A stretch of 64,000 nucleotides of DNA from Diplocarpon mali (Eukaryota; Ascomycota; Leotiomycetes; Helotiales; Drepanopezizaceae). The DNA lies in contig JAENRP010000225.1 in NCBI GenBank assembly GCA_024741835.1, positions 1 to 64,000 on the forward strand, in the 5' to 3' direction. Numbering within the stretch: the first letter of the stretch is position 1; every line of letters starts with the position of its first letter. Shown here one piece after another: positions 11,221 through 21,778 of the stretch. A program made the translations under genes and the position numbers. The notes under the pieces are model-generated. The model saw only the letters and a program-made list of their open reading frames with translations, was not told the DNA's origin and ran no database searches.

Positions 11221-11707
11221 TCGAGGTGTGCAACAGTATTTTATCTCATTATAATTAAGACTGTTCAAAGTATTTCGTGGTCGATTTGCTTGTGAGCTAG
11301 CTCTCCTTGTGATTCTTGGTAGGAATCATAGCCCGTGACTATCTAGAAGACGTGACTGTTGATTTCAGGGTGTTCTGCATAATTATTAAAGTAGCCACAG
11401 GGAACAGAAAACCTAGGAGGGTTCGCTGTTTCAGACTTGATATGCTAGGTGTATATCGAGTATTTCGAGGAAGCTTGCTAAAATCATTATCAGGCGCTGT
11501 ATTTTGTCCGGTAAAGTCAGAAACTTGCGAAAGTAGTAGCAAAATGCTGTGGCTATGTATATTTGGAATCCCAGACCCGGAAGTGAAGTGTGGTAAAATG
11601 TCAATGAGTTAGTCTCTGACCTAAATATCTTAATTTTGGTTAGGCTAGAAGTAGTTAACCAAAATCTGAAGCGGAACATATATCACTGAGCATCCCCATA
11701 ATCACAT

Positions 11708-11998
11708 TCAAGAAAACACAAAGCATGGAGGCAATGCTAGTTCATTGTCTCTAGGACTTTTGAAGAGTCTCACAGCTCTGGTCAGTTCAAATCCGTAGTT
11801 GCGTGTCGTAATCTCGAAATCGAAGACCCTGTGCGTGGGACCATCTCGGGTAGAACTGAGTCCAGAGATACTAAGTGAGTCTGGTTCAGGTCCTAAGGCG
11901 ATTCGCGGTACCTGGCGGCTTCTTGTGTAAATTTCGGCATTTTTGACTCCGGAAAGCTTCAGTCTATTGGATCGCAAATCATGCACCCGCCAAACATC
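11708..11998 (-). other. open frame directly behind RPB7, status unclear
   Basis: A 97-codon stop-free stretch on the minus strand begins at 11998, immediately after a good acceptor (TTACCAG), and ends at 11708. It includes the sequence MHDLRSNRLKLSGVKNAEIY. The frame does not match the phase that would be delivered by the GTAAGC donor overlapping the RPB7 stop; that splice would instead end after six codons. It may be noise, a remnant, or part of an unrecognised transcript. No known domain. Confidence 0.2.
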
Positions 11999-12077
11999 TG
12001 GTAAATGGGATTAGCAAGAATTCAGCCCCAAAGATCGATCATTCAAGCACTCGTGGCGCAGCTGCCCATGTTAGAGC

Positions 12078-12683
12078 TTACCCAAGATAATCCTCTTTGA
12101 TACTGGCAATGGCGTACATCTCTCCAACCTCTGCTCGTATACCAATCAACTTCACTCTGACATGGGTCCCAACTTCAATGACAGAGTCCTCGTTGTTGGT
12201 GAATTGAGGAGGGGTAGCATTTGGATCAAACTTGATGTCGGGCGGAATAAGCTGACATTGTTATTAGCACTTCCTCTTCCATTCAGATTCCGTGTCCTTA
12301 CATGTGCGGAAACAAAGATAGGAAGTGGCCCAGCATCCGCAAAGAAGCCAACCTGGTTGACAGATGTGACGATTGCATCAACCTATCACAATATAAGCCC
12401 AGAGCCACATTATCCTGGGCATTCGTGTTCTCACAGTCTCGCCCTTGAATGGTCTCCAAACCACGGCACGATATCCCACCGTAAACTCCGCCAAACCGCT
12501 GCCAGGGAGAATGCGACCTTCAGAGATATTAAAGGTGTCCATGATAGTGACAATGAAATATCGGCCTGTGCAGGTACCCTCAACATCCTTCAAGAGCTTT
12601 CCTGTGACTAACTCGTGCATGTTCCGGCCAAAATAGGAGGGGTGCAGGGTGACCTGGCGCTCAAGATTATAGAGGAAGAACAT
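12078..12683 (-). CDS. RPB7: DNA-directed RNA polymerase II subunit RPB7
   Basis: Three exons on the minus strand, 12683-12435, 12382-12302 and 12251-12078, with introns of 52 and 50 nt, give about 167 aa. The sequence is unmistakable for Rpb7. The N-terminal RNP-like half runs from [19 protein letters not shown] through the [16 protein letters not shown] tip loop (here [14 protein letters not shown]) to VWRPFKGET. The C-terminal OB/S1 half begins [18 protein letters not shown] and ends [19 protein letters not shown] then SIKEDYLG. Rpb7 with Rpb4 forms the stalk of RNA polymerase II, which binds nascent RNA and supports initiation and mRNA decay coupling. The stop TAA lies inside a perfect GTAAGC donor, so an alternative six-residue C-terminal extension (acceptor at 11999) is possible. 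MPO1 is divergent to it about 1 kb away. Confidence 0.95.
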
Positions 12684-13652
12684 GATAGCGAAGAAAGACA
12701 GCAAGATCCTTCAAGATTGTCTGTTCTTCAGATTTTGTGCGCGGCGTATTTGTAGAAGGTCTGCGACCTCGAAGGAGCGAATGGCGGCTAGGATACCAAG
12801 AGGAATCGAAGAGATTGAAGCAAAGGTGAAGTGTATTGTCGGCAGAATGTGCTCGAATCATGCGAAGCGCGTTTGCAAAACACGCTCCTCCTCACCCATT
12901 AATGATATTCCCGTAGTCGCGCAAGCTTCTCTAAGCCTGTAGATAGAATGCGCTCGATCCCTTGAGGAATCTGGAGTCATCAGTCCAGAACGCGGTAAAG
13001 CGCTGGGTTAGTTCTATGACATACTACTAGAAAGAATGGCTTCGCAAGGACTGGACGCTCCGGCACTGCTCTGGAGGCTTCACAGAGCGCGCGCAAAGGT
13101 AGTCGATGCGGTGGAGGTCTCTGGAAGTGAGGGATAGCTGGGAGAGTCGTCTCAATCAAAAAGTACTGAGGTTACGGTCGCGCCAAGCATGCTAGAAGTC
13201 CTGCGCTTTGTGAAGGACCATAAATACTGCTGAGTTAGGGACTTCTCAGCACTAAACAATCGTGACTACCACCACCATACCAATTGAGCACTTATTTGCA
13301 CATGTTGTCATGGAAGCCTTGGGCCACAGCCATTCAGACCCTCGTGCGCAGTAGAACAGCACCTCGCCGTCTCCGTTCACATCGCATCCTCGCCCTCCCT
13401 TACCACGCCATTCGCCAGCAGTTCAGTGATGATTCTGCGGCAGCTCTAACTCGACCTTGATCCGACTTTCAGCGTCAGACTCAGACTCAGACTCAGACCT
13501 AAGACTGAAGGCTCAAGGCTCAAACTCCAGACTCAGACTGCACCTATCAGTCGAATTCTCTCCTGTCGTGTTTCCAGAAACCTCCGAACTCCCCGCCCGA
13601 ATACCATACTAAACAGACCCCACACCCTCCGCAATTCCCTAAGTCTTCAAAC
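12684..13652. other. divergent promoter region between RPB7 and MPO1
   Basis: About 970 bases separate the two divergent start codons. The sequence shows no supported ORF. It contains a short CAGACT tandem repeat at 13476-13498 and CT-rich leader sequence just before 13653. It presumably contains both promoters and any 5' UTR introns. Confidence 0.45.
13476..13498. repeat. short (CAGACT)n tandem repeat
   Basis: Nearly four perfect CAGACT units, with degenerate CAGACTCAGACT/CTCAAGG copies continuing to about 13540, upstream of the MPO1 start. Read directly from the sequence. Confidence 0.8.
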
Positions 13653-14376
13653 ATGTCCCTGAACCTAGAAAAGCAGTTGTGCTTCGTAAGTGAAAAATAA
13701 TAAATTGTATTTTATGAAGGGGACACTAACGCGATACACATAGTACGGAGCCTACCACCACAACCCTACCAATATCGGCATACACTCGCTTTGTGTTCCG
13801 CTGATCCTTGCAGCATCTCTTTTATTCGTAAGCCCTAGAACCCATCGTTTACCTTGAACTACAATGCTCATATGTCGTTCGCAGGCTACAAACACCCCCA
13901 CCCTGATACCTTTGCCAGAATGGCTCACGATCCCTAATCTGCCGTTGAACTTTGGGACTATCGGTGCAATCTTCTACGGCGGCTTCTACATCCTCCTCGA
14001 GCCGGTTGCCGGCAGCATACTCTTACCAGTCATTATTGGATGGACTGCCTTTGCGAATCACATCACATCTTCTGCCTTGAGCACTATAGCCAACCAGATC
14101 AGCATCGTAGTTTTCGTGGCGTCTTGGGTTGCCCAGTTTGTCGGACATGGCGTTTGGGAGGGCCGAGCTCCTGCCTTGCTGGACAACCTTGTTCAGGCAC
14201 TTGTGCTAGCACCTTTCTTCGTTTTTATGGAAGGTCTTTTCGCATTTGGCTACAGACCGGAGCTACAGAAGAGAGTCAGTGAAGCTGTGGATAAGGAGAT
14301 CAAGAAGTTCAAGGCCGAAAAGGCGCAGAAGCAGAAAAATGGCAACGGGCCTGTCAAGAATGGGAAGGCAAACTGA
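13653..14376 (+). CDS. MPO1: MPO1-like 2-hydroxy fatty acid dioxygenase (DUF962)
   Basis: Three exons, 13653-13685, 13744-13827 and 13885-14376, with introns of 58 and 57 nt, encode about 202 aa. The start MSLNLEKQLCF followed by YGAYHHNPTNIGIHSLCVP is the signature of the DUF962/YGL010w family, whose yeast member Mpo1 is an Fe(II)-dependent dioxygenase at the ER. It removes one carbon from 2-hydroxy fatty acids in phytosphingosine breakdown. The conserved His cluster (YHHN and GIH) is present and is split from the initiator by a phase-0 intron. Several hydrophobic segments follow, including FGTIGAIFYGGFYILLEP and ISIVVFVASWVAQFVGHGVWE. The C-terminus is Lys-rich (KEIKKFKAEKAQKQKNGNG), which fits an ER membrane protein with a cytosolic tail. 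Family length is usual. Catalytic role is by homology. Confidence 0.9.
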
Positions 14377-14835
14377 GGCCCATTTTGAGGTTCTCACGAG
14401 AGACGTAATCGACACAAAACTCGACATGAAGCCAGAGAAGTTTATGGCTTCCATTTCCGCTATGAAGTCTATGCTACACAGACAAGCTAGAATTGGTTGG
14501 CCAATACATAAGATTGATTGAAGGGGACGGGGTGCGAGAATGATAGCCACTACATGGAGAACAATCCGAATGAAGGGAAGGTGCAGTGAGAGTCGACTTC
14601 ATTTTTGTTTTCAACTCCTTTACATCGCGAATGACATGCGTTAGTCTCAGCGGTCAGGGCAGCATAGTTGAGGTTTGTGCTGGTCAGATTCGATATCAGA
14701 GCCACAATGCAATTTGGGGAACAAAGGTTTCTTTGCCGTCACACTTGATATGTACGAGGATTCAATACATTTGCGCCATTCTATCCACTTTCGCCAGCTC
14801 TACACAATTTCCGTAGTGATCCGAGCATGTCCACT

Positions 14836-15957
14836 TCACCATTTGGTCTCGCGCCAGTGCCGTGCTTGTGGTCTCGACTCTTCCTCCCAGTTCCCGATTG
14901 CTTCGTTGACGCCCATCAGCATTTCCGACATCACGTTCCTCAGCGGCGGGCTGTGCAAATCATTTTCCCTTGCGGCCCTTGCGGAGCTACGCGGAGAGAA
15001 GGATGAAGTTGATGTGATGGGCGATGAGAGCGGCGAGACGGTCGAGACTGATTCCTGCGACGACCGCACGCTCGGCTTTCGACACGGGACAGGTTTGCGC
15101 GAGACCTGGCTGGCATCTCGAGTCCCCGGAATCTTGAGAGGCATGATGGGCGGACCGGGCATGGGCGGTAGCCTGCCGTGGTTGGTTTGCTGCGCACTAT
15201 CCCATCGGTCGAAGTCGATCCCTGGCTTCTGGTAGCCGGGCAGGGGCACTCGAGGACCTGGGCCGATGCTTCGAGGATCAGTGCCAGACGTGTTCACGAA
15301 GTCTCTGGCCAGACCGGGTTCGAGATGTCTTGAGCCGCGCCCGGGCTCTCGCTGCCATCCATAACCCTCGGCGGCTCGTGTGGCAGCTGTTCTCATCGCC
15401 TGCTTGCTGGTCACGTGTTGCAGATCTGGGACGGGCCCCCTCTCCCTCTGCATGTGGGCTGCTCTCGGGGCCTGGAGTCGAGGACTTGGAGGAAGAGGCT
15501 TTGAAGCTGTAGCGGGTGAGCGGCGGGATCCCTTGACCCGTCTCTCAGGGTACTCTTGCAATCCTCTCGCACAGCACAGTCCCTCGTTGGCAGCTCTGTT
15601 TTTTTCGTCGGGTCTCCGGCCCTCCTGGATGCAGGACTGACATCGCCACTGGGATCTCTTATCTAGGCGCCTGCGATCCTGGATCTGCTCACTGCTGTTA
15701 AAGTTCCACTCCTTGCGCGCGAGGTCCGCTTGCGCCTCTCGCCCTCTCTCTTCGCGCAGCCTCTCCCTAGCGCACTTCTCGCACAGCCCGTAGACGCGTT
15801 TTCGTTTGGCATCGACAGGGCAGGCTGGCACGGTGTAGAGGAATGCCATGCAGCCATTGTCCCTCTTGATTCGCTTTGACTTCTGCCTGTAGACTGAGCA
15901 TTGTTTTTTTTCTTCGACTTTGCATTTGCAGTCGTACCTGTTGATTATGTTGCACAT
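14836..15957 (-). CDS. Cys-rich hypothetical fungal protein, 373 aa
   Basis: Single exon on the minus strand. The N-terminal third has spaced cysteines: MCNIINRYDCKCKVEEKKQC, then NGCMAF, VPACPVD, YGLCEKCARERL and QWRCQSCIQEG. This CxC...CxxC...CxxC pattern suggests a structural zinc-binding module. The remaining two thirds are low complexity, rich in Pro, Arg and Ser, and probably disordered. The C-terminus is NWEEESRPQARHWRETKW. I recognise the general style (small Cys-rich proteins common in Leotiomycetes) but no characterised family. It is convergent with MPO1, with about 460 bases between the two ends. Function unknown. The locus at 17788-18801 also has a CEKC motif and may be a distant relative. 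Confidence 0.55.
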   Translation of the reverse strand: MCNIINRYDCKCKVEEKKQCSVYRQKSKRIKRDNGCMAFLYTVPACPVDAKRKRVYGLCEKCARERLREERGREAQADLARKEWNFNSSEQIQDRRRLDKRSQWRCQSCIQEGRRPDEKNRAANEGLCCARGLQEYPERRVKGSRRSPATASKPLPPSPRLQAPRAAHMQRERGPVPDLQHVTSKQAMRTAATRAAEGYGWQREPGRGSRHLEPGLARDFVNTSGTDPRSIGPGPRVPLPGYQKPGIDFDRWDSAQQTNHGRLPPMPGPPIMPLKIPGTRDASQVSRKPVPCRKPSVRSSQESVSTVSPLSSPITSTSSFSPRSSARAARENDLHSPPLRNVMSEMLMGVNEAIGNWEEESRPQARHWRETKW

Positions 15958-16919
15958 GGATGCGGTGTGTTGCTTTGGTTCGGTGTCTTTCTTGATATGA
16001 GATCCTATCTATCGAGTGATAGAAGCTCTGGTGTTGTTCTGGTTGTTTATGAAAAAGGGCGGAATGACTCTGACACTGAACAATCAACATTGTGAAGGCC
16101 TTATGTATCCCTCCGCTCTTCTTGTTCTTTTTCCTTCTTTGTATACCGCCTTTGTGCCAGAGTTGATACTTTCTTCGCCACTGAAGCTTTAGACAATCAG
16201 GCTTTGTCGTGTTATTGCTACTTCTTTGTGATTTCTTTTTACAATGCTGAGCTGTTTGTTTACATCAAAGGCCGAATGCCGCTAGACCTCGCTAAATCTC
16301 TCTGCCCATACGGAAATCGTGCAGCGATATCGACTTTATCCCGACTCTTGCTCCCTGGCGAGAGCAGGCATTCTAAGGGATCTTCGAACCTTAAAATGTC
16401 ATGCGGTGATTTTCATTCCTGTATCTGTCCACATACGCAGGGTTCTTACAAAGCACCAGGTTGTCTCTTCTAAGGCTGCTGAGGGCTACTGTCGTTCAAA
16501 GATATTGTAAAGTGTTCAATGCACTCACCTTGCCACTAAATATTAGTATCTATTGATACATCTGAGCCCTGGACCTCATGATGCATAGTCGATTTCTAGC
16601 ATAGTTCCCTCTCATAAATAAATTTTTCCTTTCTATAAGGGGGGATAATCAGCCGCCCACTGACTCGTTTGCGAAGGGAAAAAAGTCAAGATATGGATAT
16701 CTTCAAGCGCTCAGCTTCATAATAGTAATTTGCTCTCACATCCGGCGACAAGAAAAAGCCTCAATTTACCTCTTGTGAAAAATAGTACTCTATGCTCAAA
16801 CAAAAGACGTAAATATATCAATGACAATAACTCTTCCTGAACTGCTTGTGGTGAGCTTTGCAATCGGAAAAATTTAAGACATATTCGTAGGTGAAGAAAG
16901 TAGAGTTATAATTTATCTC

Positions 16920-16957
<38 letters not shown>

Positions 16958-17787
16958 TCTTCAAATGGGTTTAACCAAGTACGGACTCAGCCTCTGGTAA
17001 AGCTCTTTTCACCCATTAAATTCCATTTCTGGTAGTATCTCTCAGAATAAGGAGATATTCCCTTTTTTTTTACAAAAGAAGTGAATATTGTATTAAACCC
17101 AAAAGGAAAATGCAGAACTTGCACACGCTGGAAACCTGGAGTGGAATGCGAGACAGACACCTTTTGGTGGTACATACCTGGAGATATTCGCGAGCTGAAG
17201 AGGCTCCAGGTAGTACACTAGTGGAGTAATACTTGGGTTTTGAATGTGCCGGAGAAAAAGCTAGAAACTGGTTCGGGGAACCCTTGCATAAATGAGACTG
17301 TTACAGACAGTCACAACAGGTCAGTTATACTCGACGTAAAGCACCGAGAACTTGTTACATGCTATTAAGTAGCGCCATGGATGTAAGGAACGATTCTCTG
17401 GGCTCAGGGTCATAGTTTTACGTCGAACTCATCGCTTATGCATGGTATTTTCCTGGGTTCTGTTCTGGATTGTATTTGTCTATTTAGAAGGTAGGTTATG
17501 CATGCTAGATCTCTGTCGAGGCAGATGCAGTGCGAAGTAGTACAAAGAGAGGGGCAAAAGACAATACGAAAAAACGAAGCGTGTACTGAGACCAATGTAA
17601 ATACAGAAAACGGGAAAGGATCACTTGCCTCGCAGTTCGCTCAGCCGCAACCCTAGCCACCTTAAGCTACTCCACGATGACTGTCTCATTTTTCAGCGAG
17701 CTCCGGCCTGTCCTACTATTTTTCGAAGATCCAGACGAGAACCGAACTTTTTTTGCGGTTGTTCGGATGTCCCTTCAGGCGTGGCAC
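15958..17787. other. intergenic, AT-rich, no supported gene
   Basis: Only short overlapping frames occur. A CT dinucleotide microsatellite sits at 16923-16955. Composition becomes AT-rich from about 16500 to 17100. I see no tRNA-like or transposon-like structure here. Confidence 0.4.
16923..16955. repeat. (TC)n microsatellite
   Basis: About sixteen uninterrupted TC units, read directly. Non-coding context. Confidence 0.93.
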
Positions 17788-18801
17788 CTATGTGCTAATG
17801 ACCAGCTCTGGCTCGGTCGACTCTCTCCGCGAGATACAATGCTCAGGAGCGAGCAGTGCCCCCCGGAAGAGAGCTTCATCGTCGTCATCCAGCTGGAGAG
17901 AGCCGAGCCCCGGGGTAGCATCGTCAAGCGAGCTCTCGTGCGGATTATCAGACCCAAGTTCGACCTCATCGTCCGATTGATCCATGTCCTCGCTGACGCT
18001 GTCGCTCTCATTGAATTCTTCGGGCTCGTCTTCCCACACGATCTGCTCGCACATCTGATATATTCTCATTCTCAGTGGCACAAACCCACTACCCAGGGGA
18101 CCTAAGCCATGCAGGATCACATCGGCGCGCATGTTCAACTTCAGCTTGGGGTGGTGTCTGACGAAGCTCGAGATCTGGCCGGTCGGCAGCGTGCCGGAGA
18201 TGGAGTAGAACTGGCGGGCTTTCTGAATGCGAGAGGAGTTTTAGGCGATCCATTCTGCGCCCTGGGTTCTGGGGCACGGGCGGGAAAGGTAGCGTATTTG
18301 ACCGACCACAACGGCGGGATTCATAGGAGTTCTTCTGCTGGTTCTGGCTCTGCATTCTGATCTGAGGGATCCTCTGCTGGCGTCTCCGCCTCAATTACTT
18401 CGAGGTCTGCTAGAGCGAAGTGCTCTTTGTCAAAATGCTGGTTGCTGTAGTCGGAAGACTCCTCCTCGTCGCTATTAGAGTCGAGACCTCGCGCCTCGTG
18501 CAAGTCGTTTTCGTCTTCGCCGTATTCGTAGAATCGTGGGTCGAGAGCCCCGAGATGCTCTACTTTGGTCTGGGCCAGCTCACTCTGGGGCAGATCTCTG
18601 CACTTCTCGCAGGAAGAGGGATGAGAGACCGCCGCGGCGGGTGTTGGCGTCGACAGGTGGGTCGTGGTGAGGCTTTCGGTTGCGCCACTTTCGGGTGGTC
18701 TGGTCCAACAGGGTGTTCTCTGATACTTTTGCTTCTACCATGTGAGAGAGTAGTCTGCATCGGAGACACTCGAGGTGGACTGTTCGGTCGAGGTGAGCCA
18801 T
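17788..18801 (-). pseudogene. fragmented Cys/acidic hypothetical locus
   Basis: Minus-strand coding-like segments lie in different frames. First is MAHLDRTVHLECLRCRLLSH (from 18801, 73 codons). Second, a frame opening at about 18735 contains HPSSCEKCRDLPQSELAQTK, DPRFYEYGEDEND and an acidic stretch ending EPEPAEELL at 18321. Third, a frame from about 18240 reads KARQFYSISGTLPTGQISSF then FVRHHPKLKLNMRADVILHG, and continues through IYQMCEQIVWEDEPEEF to an Asp/Glu-rich C-terminus at 17788. A TAA just before the third segment and the frame changes mean it is either a multi-exon gene I cannot splice confidently or a broken gene. A possible acceptor (CATTCAG) precedes KARQFY. The CEKC motif recalls the protein at 14836-15957. 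No known function. Confidence 0.4.
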
Positions 18802-19896
18802 CTTTTGGTTGTGTAGGCTGTTCTTAGTTGATTTGTTATCGTGTGTTGGTTGTTGTATCGTCTTCGTATATCCGTTGAAGAGCGATTGCAGCTTCTATAG
18901 GAACTATAAGCTCTAAGATTAATTTTGTTCTTAAGACCCCATCAGCTCTGTATTCCTCCATAAACAAAGCAGCCAGGGCTACTACGGCTTACGACAGTGG
19001 ACTGTTCATAGATCCTGGTGCGGAAGTGGACGAGAATTCGCACAATGGAACCCAAAAAGAGTGAACTGCTACCTCAAGACTGAACGAATTTTGTTGCAAG
19101 TGAAGTGACAATGGCGTTGTATACTGCGGAGGCATCAACAAGGACGTCAATGAATTTTGTCCACGATAGTTTTGAATATATGACACAAGCTGATAAAGGA
19201 ACTGTTGTGGACGAAAAGCCGAGCTCGCATACCAAACTCCGAGTCTCCTACTCAGCACACCTCATAGGTAGGAGAAAGAGCGATGTGGCAAATAGCCGAC
19301 ACTCGTCAATCACGCAGCCCACGCAGTACTTTTGAGATCTCTCGGCAAATACTCGGAGAAATGAGGATCAACATCTGCTGAACGAGTACTTGCGTATCAA
19401 TAATTCATACTTGGAAAACAGGAAACATACAAAAGAACGTGCGAAAGTCATTCCCAAAGTAACAACCACACATCATAATCCTCAATCAACTCTCTTCCTG
19501 GTTGATTGAAGTCACAACAGCACTAAAATGCATCAATTTGTTCCCTTGCCATTCCAGGCCCGATCTCCACACCAAGAATCCTCTTAAAATCCTCACGGCT
19601 GTCCAAGGCTATCTACAAACTGGCCCATCCAACACGCCCAGTCACAACCACAACCAGGATATCGTACTCAAACAAACAGATAGACCACAGGAAAGAAATA
19701 CCGAGACTAAGAGGAAGGAAAGTCATGATTCTGCATCGGCCGTCCGTAATCTAAAAGTAGGAAAATGTAATTTCTCATTCCGGTGCCGCTTATAAACCAA
19801 TCGTTCGCTCGTACCGCGTAAGGCATTATTATTATCAGCCGTTGATCGTCCGCTTCGTCCTTTTTTAAGGACCAGGAACATCCTCAGGGCCCGTAT
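18802..19896. other. intergenic region, no supported gene
   Basis: Short open frames only. The last ~100 bases are the 3' flank of the NTF2-like gene on the minus strand. I see no repeats or RNA genes. Confidence 0.4.
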
Positions 19897-21778
19897 CTAG
19901 AAGTCCCAGAAGTCGCCGCCAGTTGGTTGTTGAGTCTTTCCTTGTGTCTTGCCGGTTCTGTATTTCGTTGGGACGTTGGCACCCCCGGCCTCTTCACCGT
20001 CGCTTTCGTCGCCGAATCCCCATTGTCTGCTAGCGCCCTTCTTACCTCCCATTCCGTCCCCGCCGACTGTGATGCCCTTGAAGCTCTGGGCGATCCTGCC
20101 TGCGCCCTTGCGGCCACCCATGCCATCACCAGCGATAGTGATGCCCTTGGATGCCTCCTCAGCTGCGAATACGGTCTTTCGGCCTCCCATTCCATCACCA
20201 GCAATAGTAATACCTTTTGGCTGGTCGATTCTGTTGCTGGAGTTGGTAGTTTCAGAGAGAGGACGATTGCTGGAGTTAGGTCGGAGACCAGCGGGGGACC
20301 TCAGGTTGTTTTCTTTTTGGTTGGGGGATTGATCGTAGGAGGCCCAGTTCGCGTCCATATTCTTTAGCACCTTGGCTCTGTCTTCTGGAATCCGTTGCGA
20401 ACCTGGCTTGCTGGCCGGAGAGTCATCGGTCATGGCGAATTGGGGATTGAAGTCCTTGCTTCTCTCTTTAACGTTTGCGAGAGATGGCTTGATCGCGCCA
20501 CCAGTAGTTTCATCTTCGCTCCCGTCAAACATGTCATTTTTGTATATGCCGTTGGCGTTGCTAGCACCAGGTCCACGAGGGCGGCCAATGAGGCGGGGTC
20601 CATCAGGAGAGCCATCGTCTTGGAACTCGAAGTGTGTCTCGGCGTCCTTGCGAGGCCTGTCAACCTTCTTTATCTTAACAGGACTATCTATCACCTCATC
20701 ATCGCTATTACCCCAATGGCGGACATCGTTTGCACGGAGGACCTTGGATGGAATGACTTTTTGAGGAGTGTTGAAGTCATCGAAGTTCCATTGGCTAGAG
20801 TGCTTGCTGCTCTGTACCTCCTTGAGAGGTGGTCTCTTCTCTGTGCGGTCCTCACCGCCGCCTTCCGCGAGGTCAAAGTGGTTGTACTTAGATGGATTGC
20901 CTATCTTGTTCGGGGAAGGATTGACCTCATCAGGGAGGTCAAAAAGACGAGATGGGTGGTAGTTCTTTCCAGCACCACCCTTTGGTGCCACGTTCGAGGA
21001 GTCAGATAGCTCGCGGGAGTGGTCGGATCCAGGAACAGGCGAGTTGCCTTCGGAGTCTTGTCCAACAAACAAGTCGTGATAGTTGCGAGGAGCTGGCTTG
21101 GCTGAAGCGCGAGGGGGTACAACTCCTGGAAGAGAGTCTTGGTAGCTCTTATCGCGAGGTTGGAAAAGAGACAGGGAGGCGTGCGGATCACCAGTGACAT
21201 TGTTCGAGATGCCTCTTGGTCGAGTATTGTGTCCTTCAGATTCGACCTCTCCTGCAGACTTGACGCTAGATGCGATCAACTTGATTTGGTCGACACCATC
21301 GCGAATAGGCCAATTGCGCCCAGTTCTGCCGATAACATCAATCAGCTTGAGGAGAGCGCCCTGGTCCCAGCTCAGCCGGATTTGTTGGATCTGTCCGTCC
21401 GAGTTGAACGATACCATATGGATCTGGGACAGTCAGCGCGACCTTTCAGAGAAATTTATTCATACGTACAATTGGGAGAGTGACAACGCGATCCGCAACG
21501 AAGTTGTCATCTAGGCCTGGCAGATATGATCCCCCTCCTGTGACGAACTCAATGGTGGTAGAGATCTCTATAGCAAGAGCGTTTGCAGCCTCAACGACAT
21601 CCAAGATTTTCTCCTCCTTTTTCTTGAGATCATGGCTCTGTACGTTGATGTGCTTAATGATCGCCGCGGGCCCATTCAGGGTAACCAAGGTTGTAATGTA
21701 GTGGAGGGATGCGTTGCTGGCGAGGGCAGATTCCTTCGGCGCGGCGAGGAACTGCTTGTACGTGGTCTGGAGCGCCAT
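19897..21778 (-). CDS. NTF2-like protein with GDGMGG repeats
   Basis: Two exons on the minus strand, 21778-21470 and 21423-19897, with a 46-nt intron (GTACGT to CCCAG, phase 0), encode about 611 aa. Residues about 1-150 resemble an NTF2/SnoaL-like cone. The helical start is MALQTTYKQFLAAPKESALA, followed by a FVTGGGSYLPGLDDNFVADR segment. The strands IIHMVSFNSDGQIQQIRLSW and GALLKLIDVIGRTGRNWPIR, the latter ending with the conserved RxxWPIRDG-type edge, span the splice junction. Residues 150-500 are disordered and Ser/Pro/Asp-rich, with repeated LFDLPDE/HFDL/NFDDF short motifs. Near the C-terminus are three copies of GITIAGDGMGGRK (the third GITVGGDGMGGKK), then an acidic GFGDESDGEEAGG and a final GGDFWDF. 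No characterised homologue comes to mind; role unknown. Confidence 0.8.

Noticed and set aside
20395..21009. 204-codon plus-strand frame
   Set aside because: Antisense to the disordered part of the NTF2-like gene, whose spliced model is much stronger.
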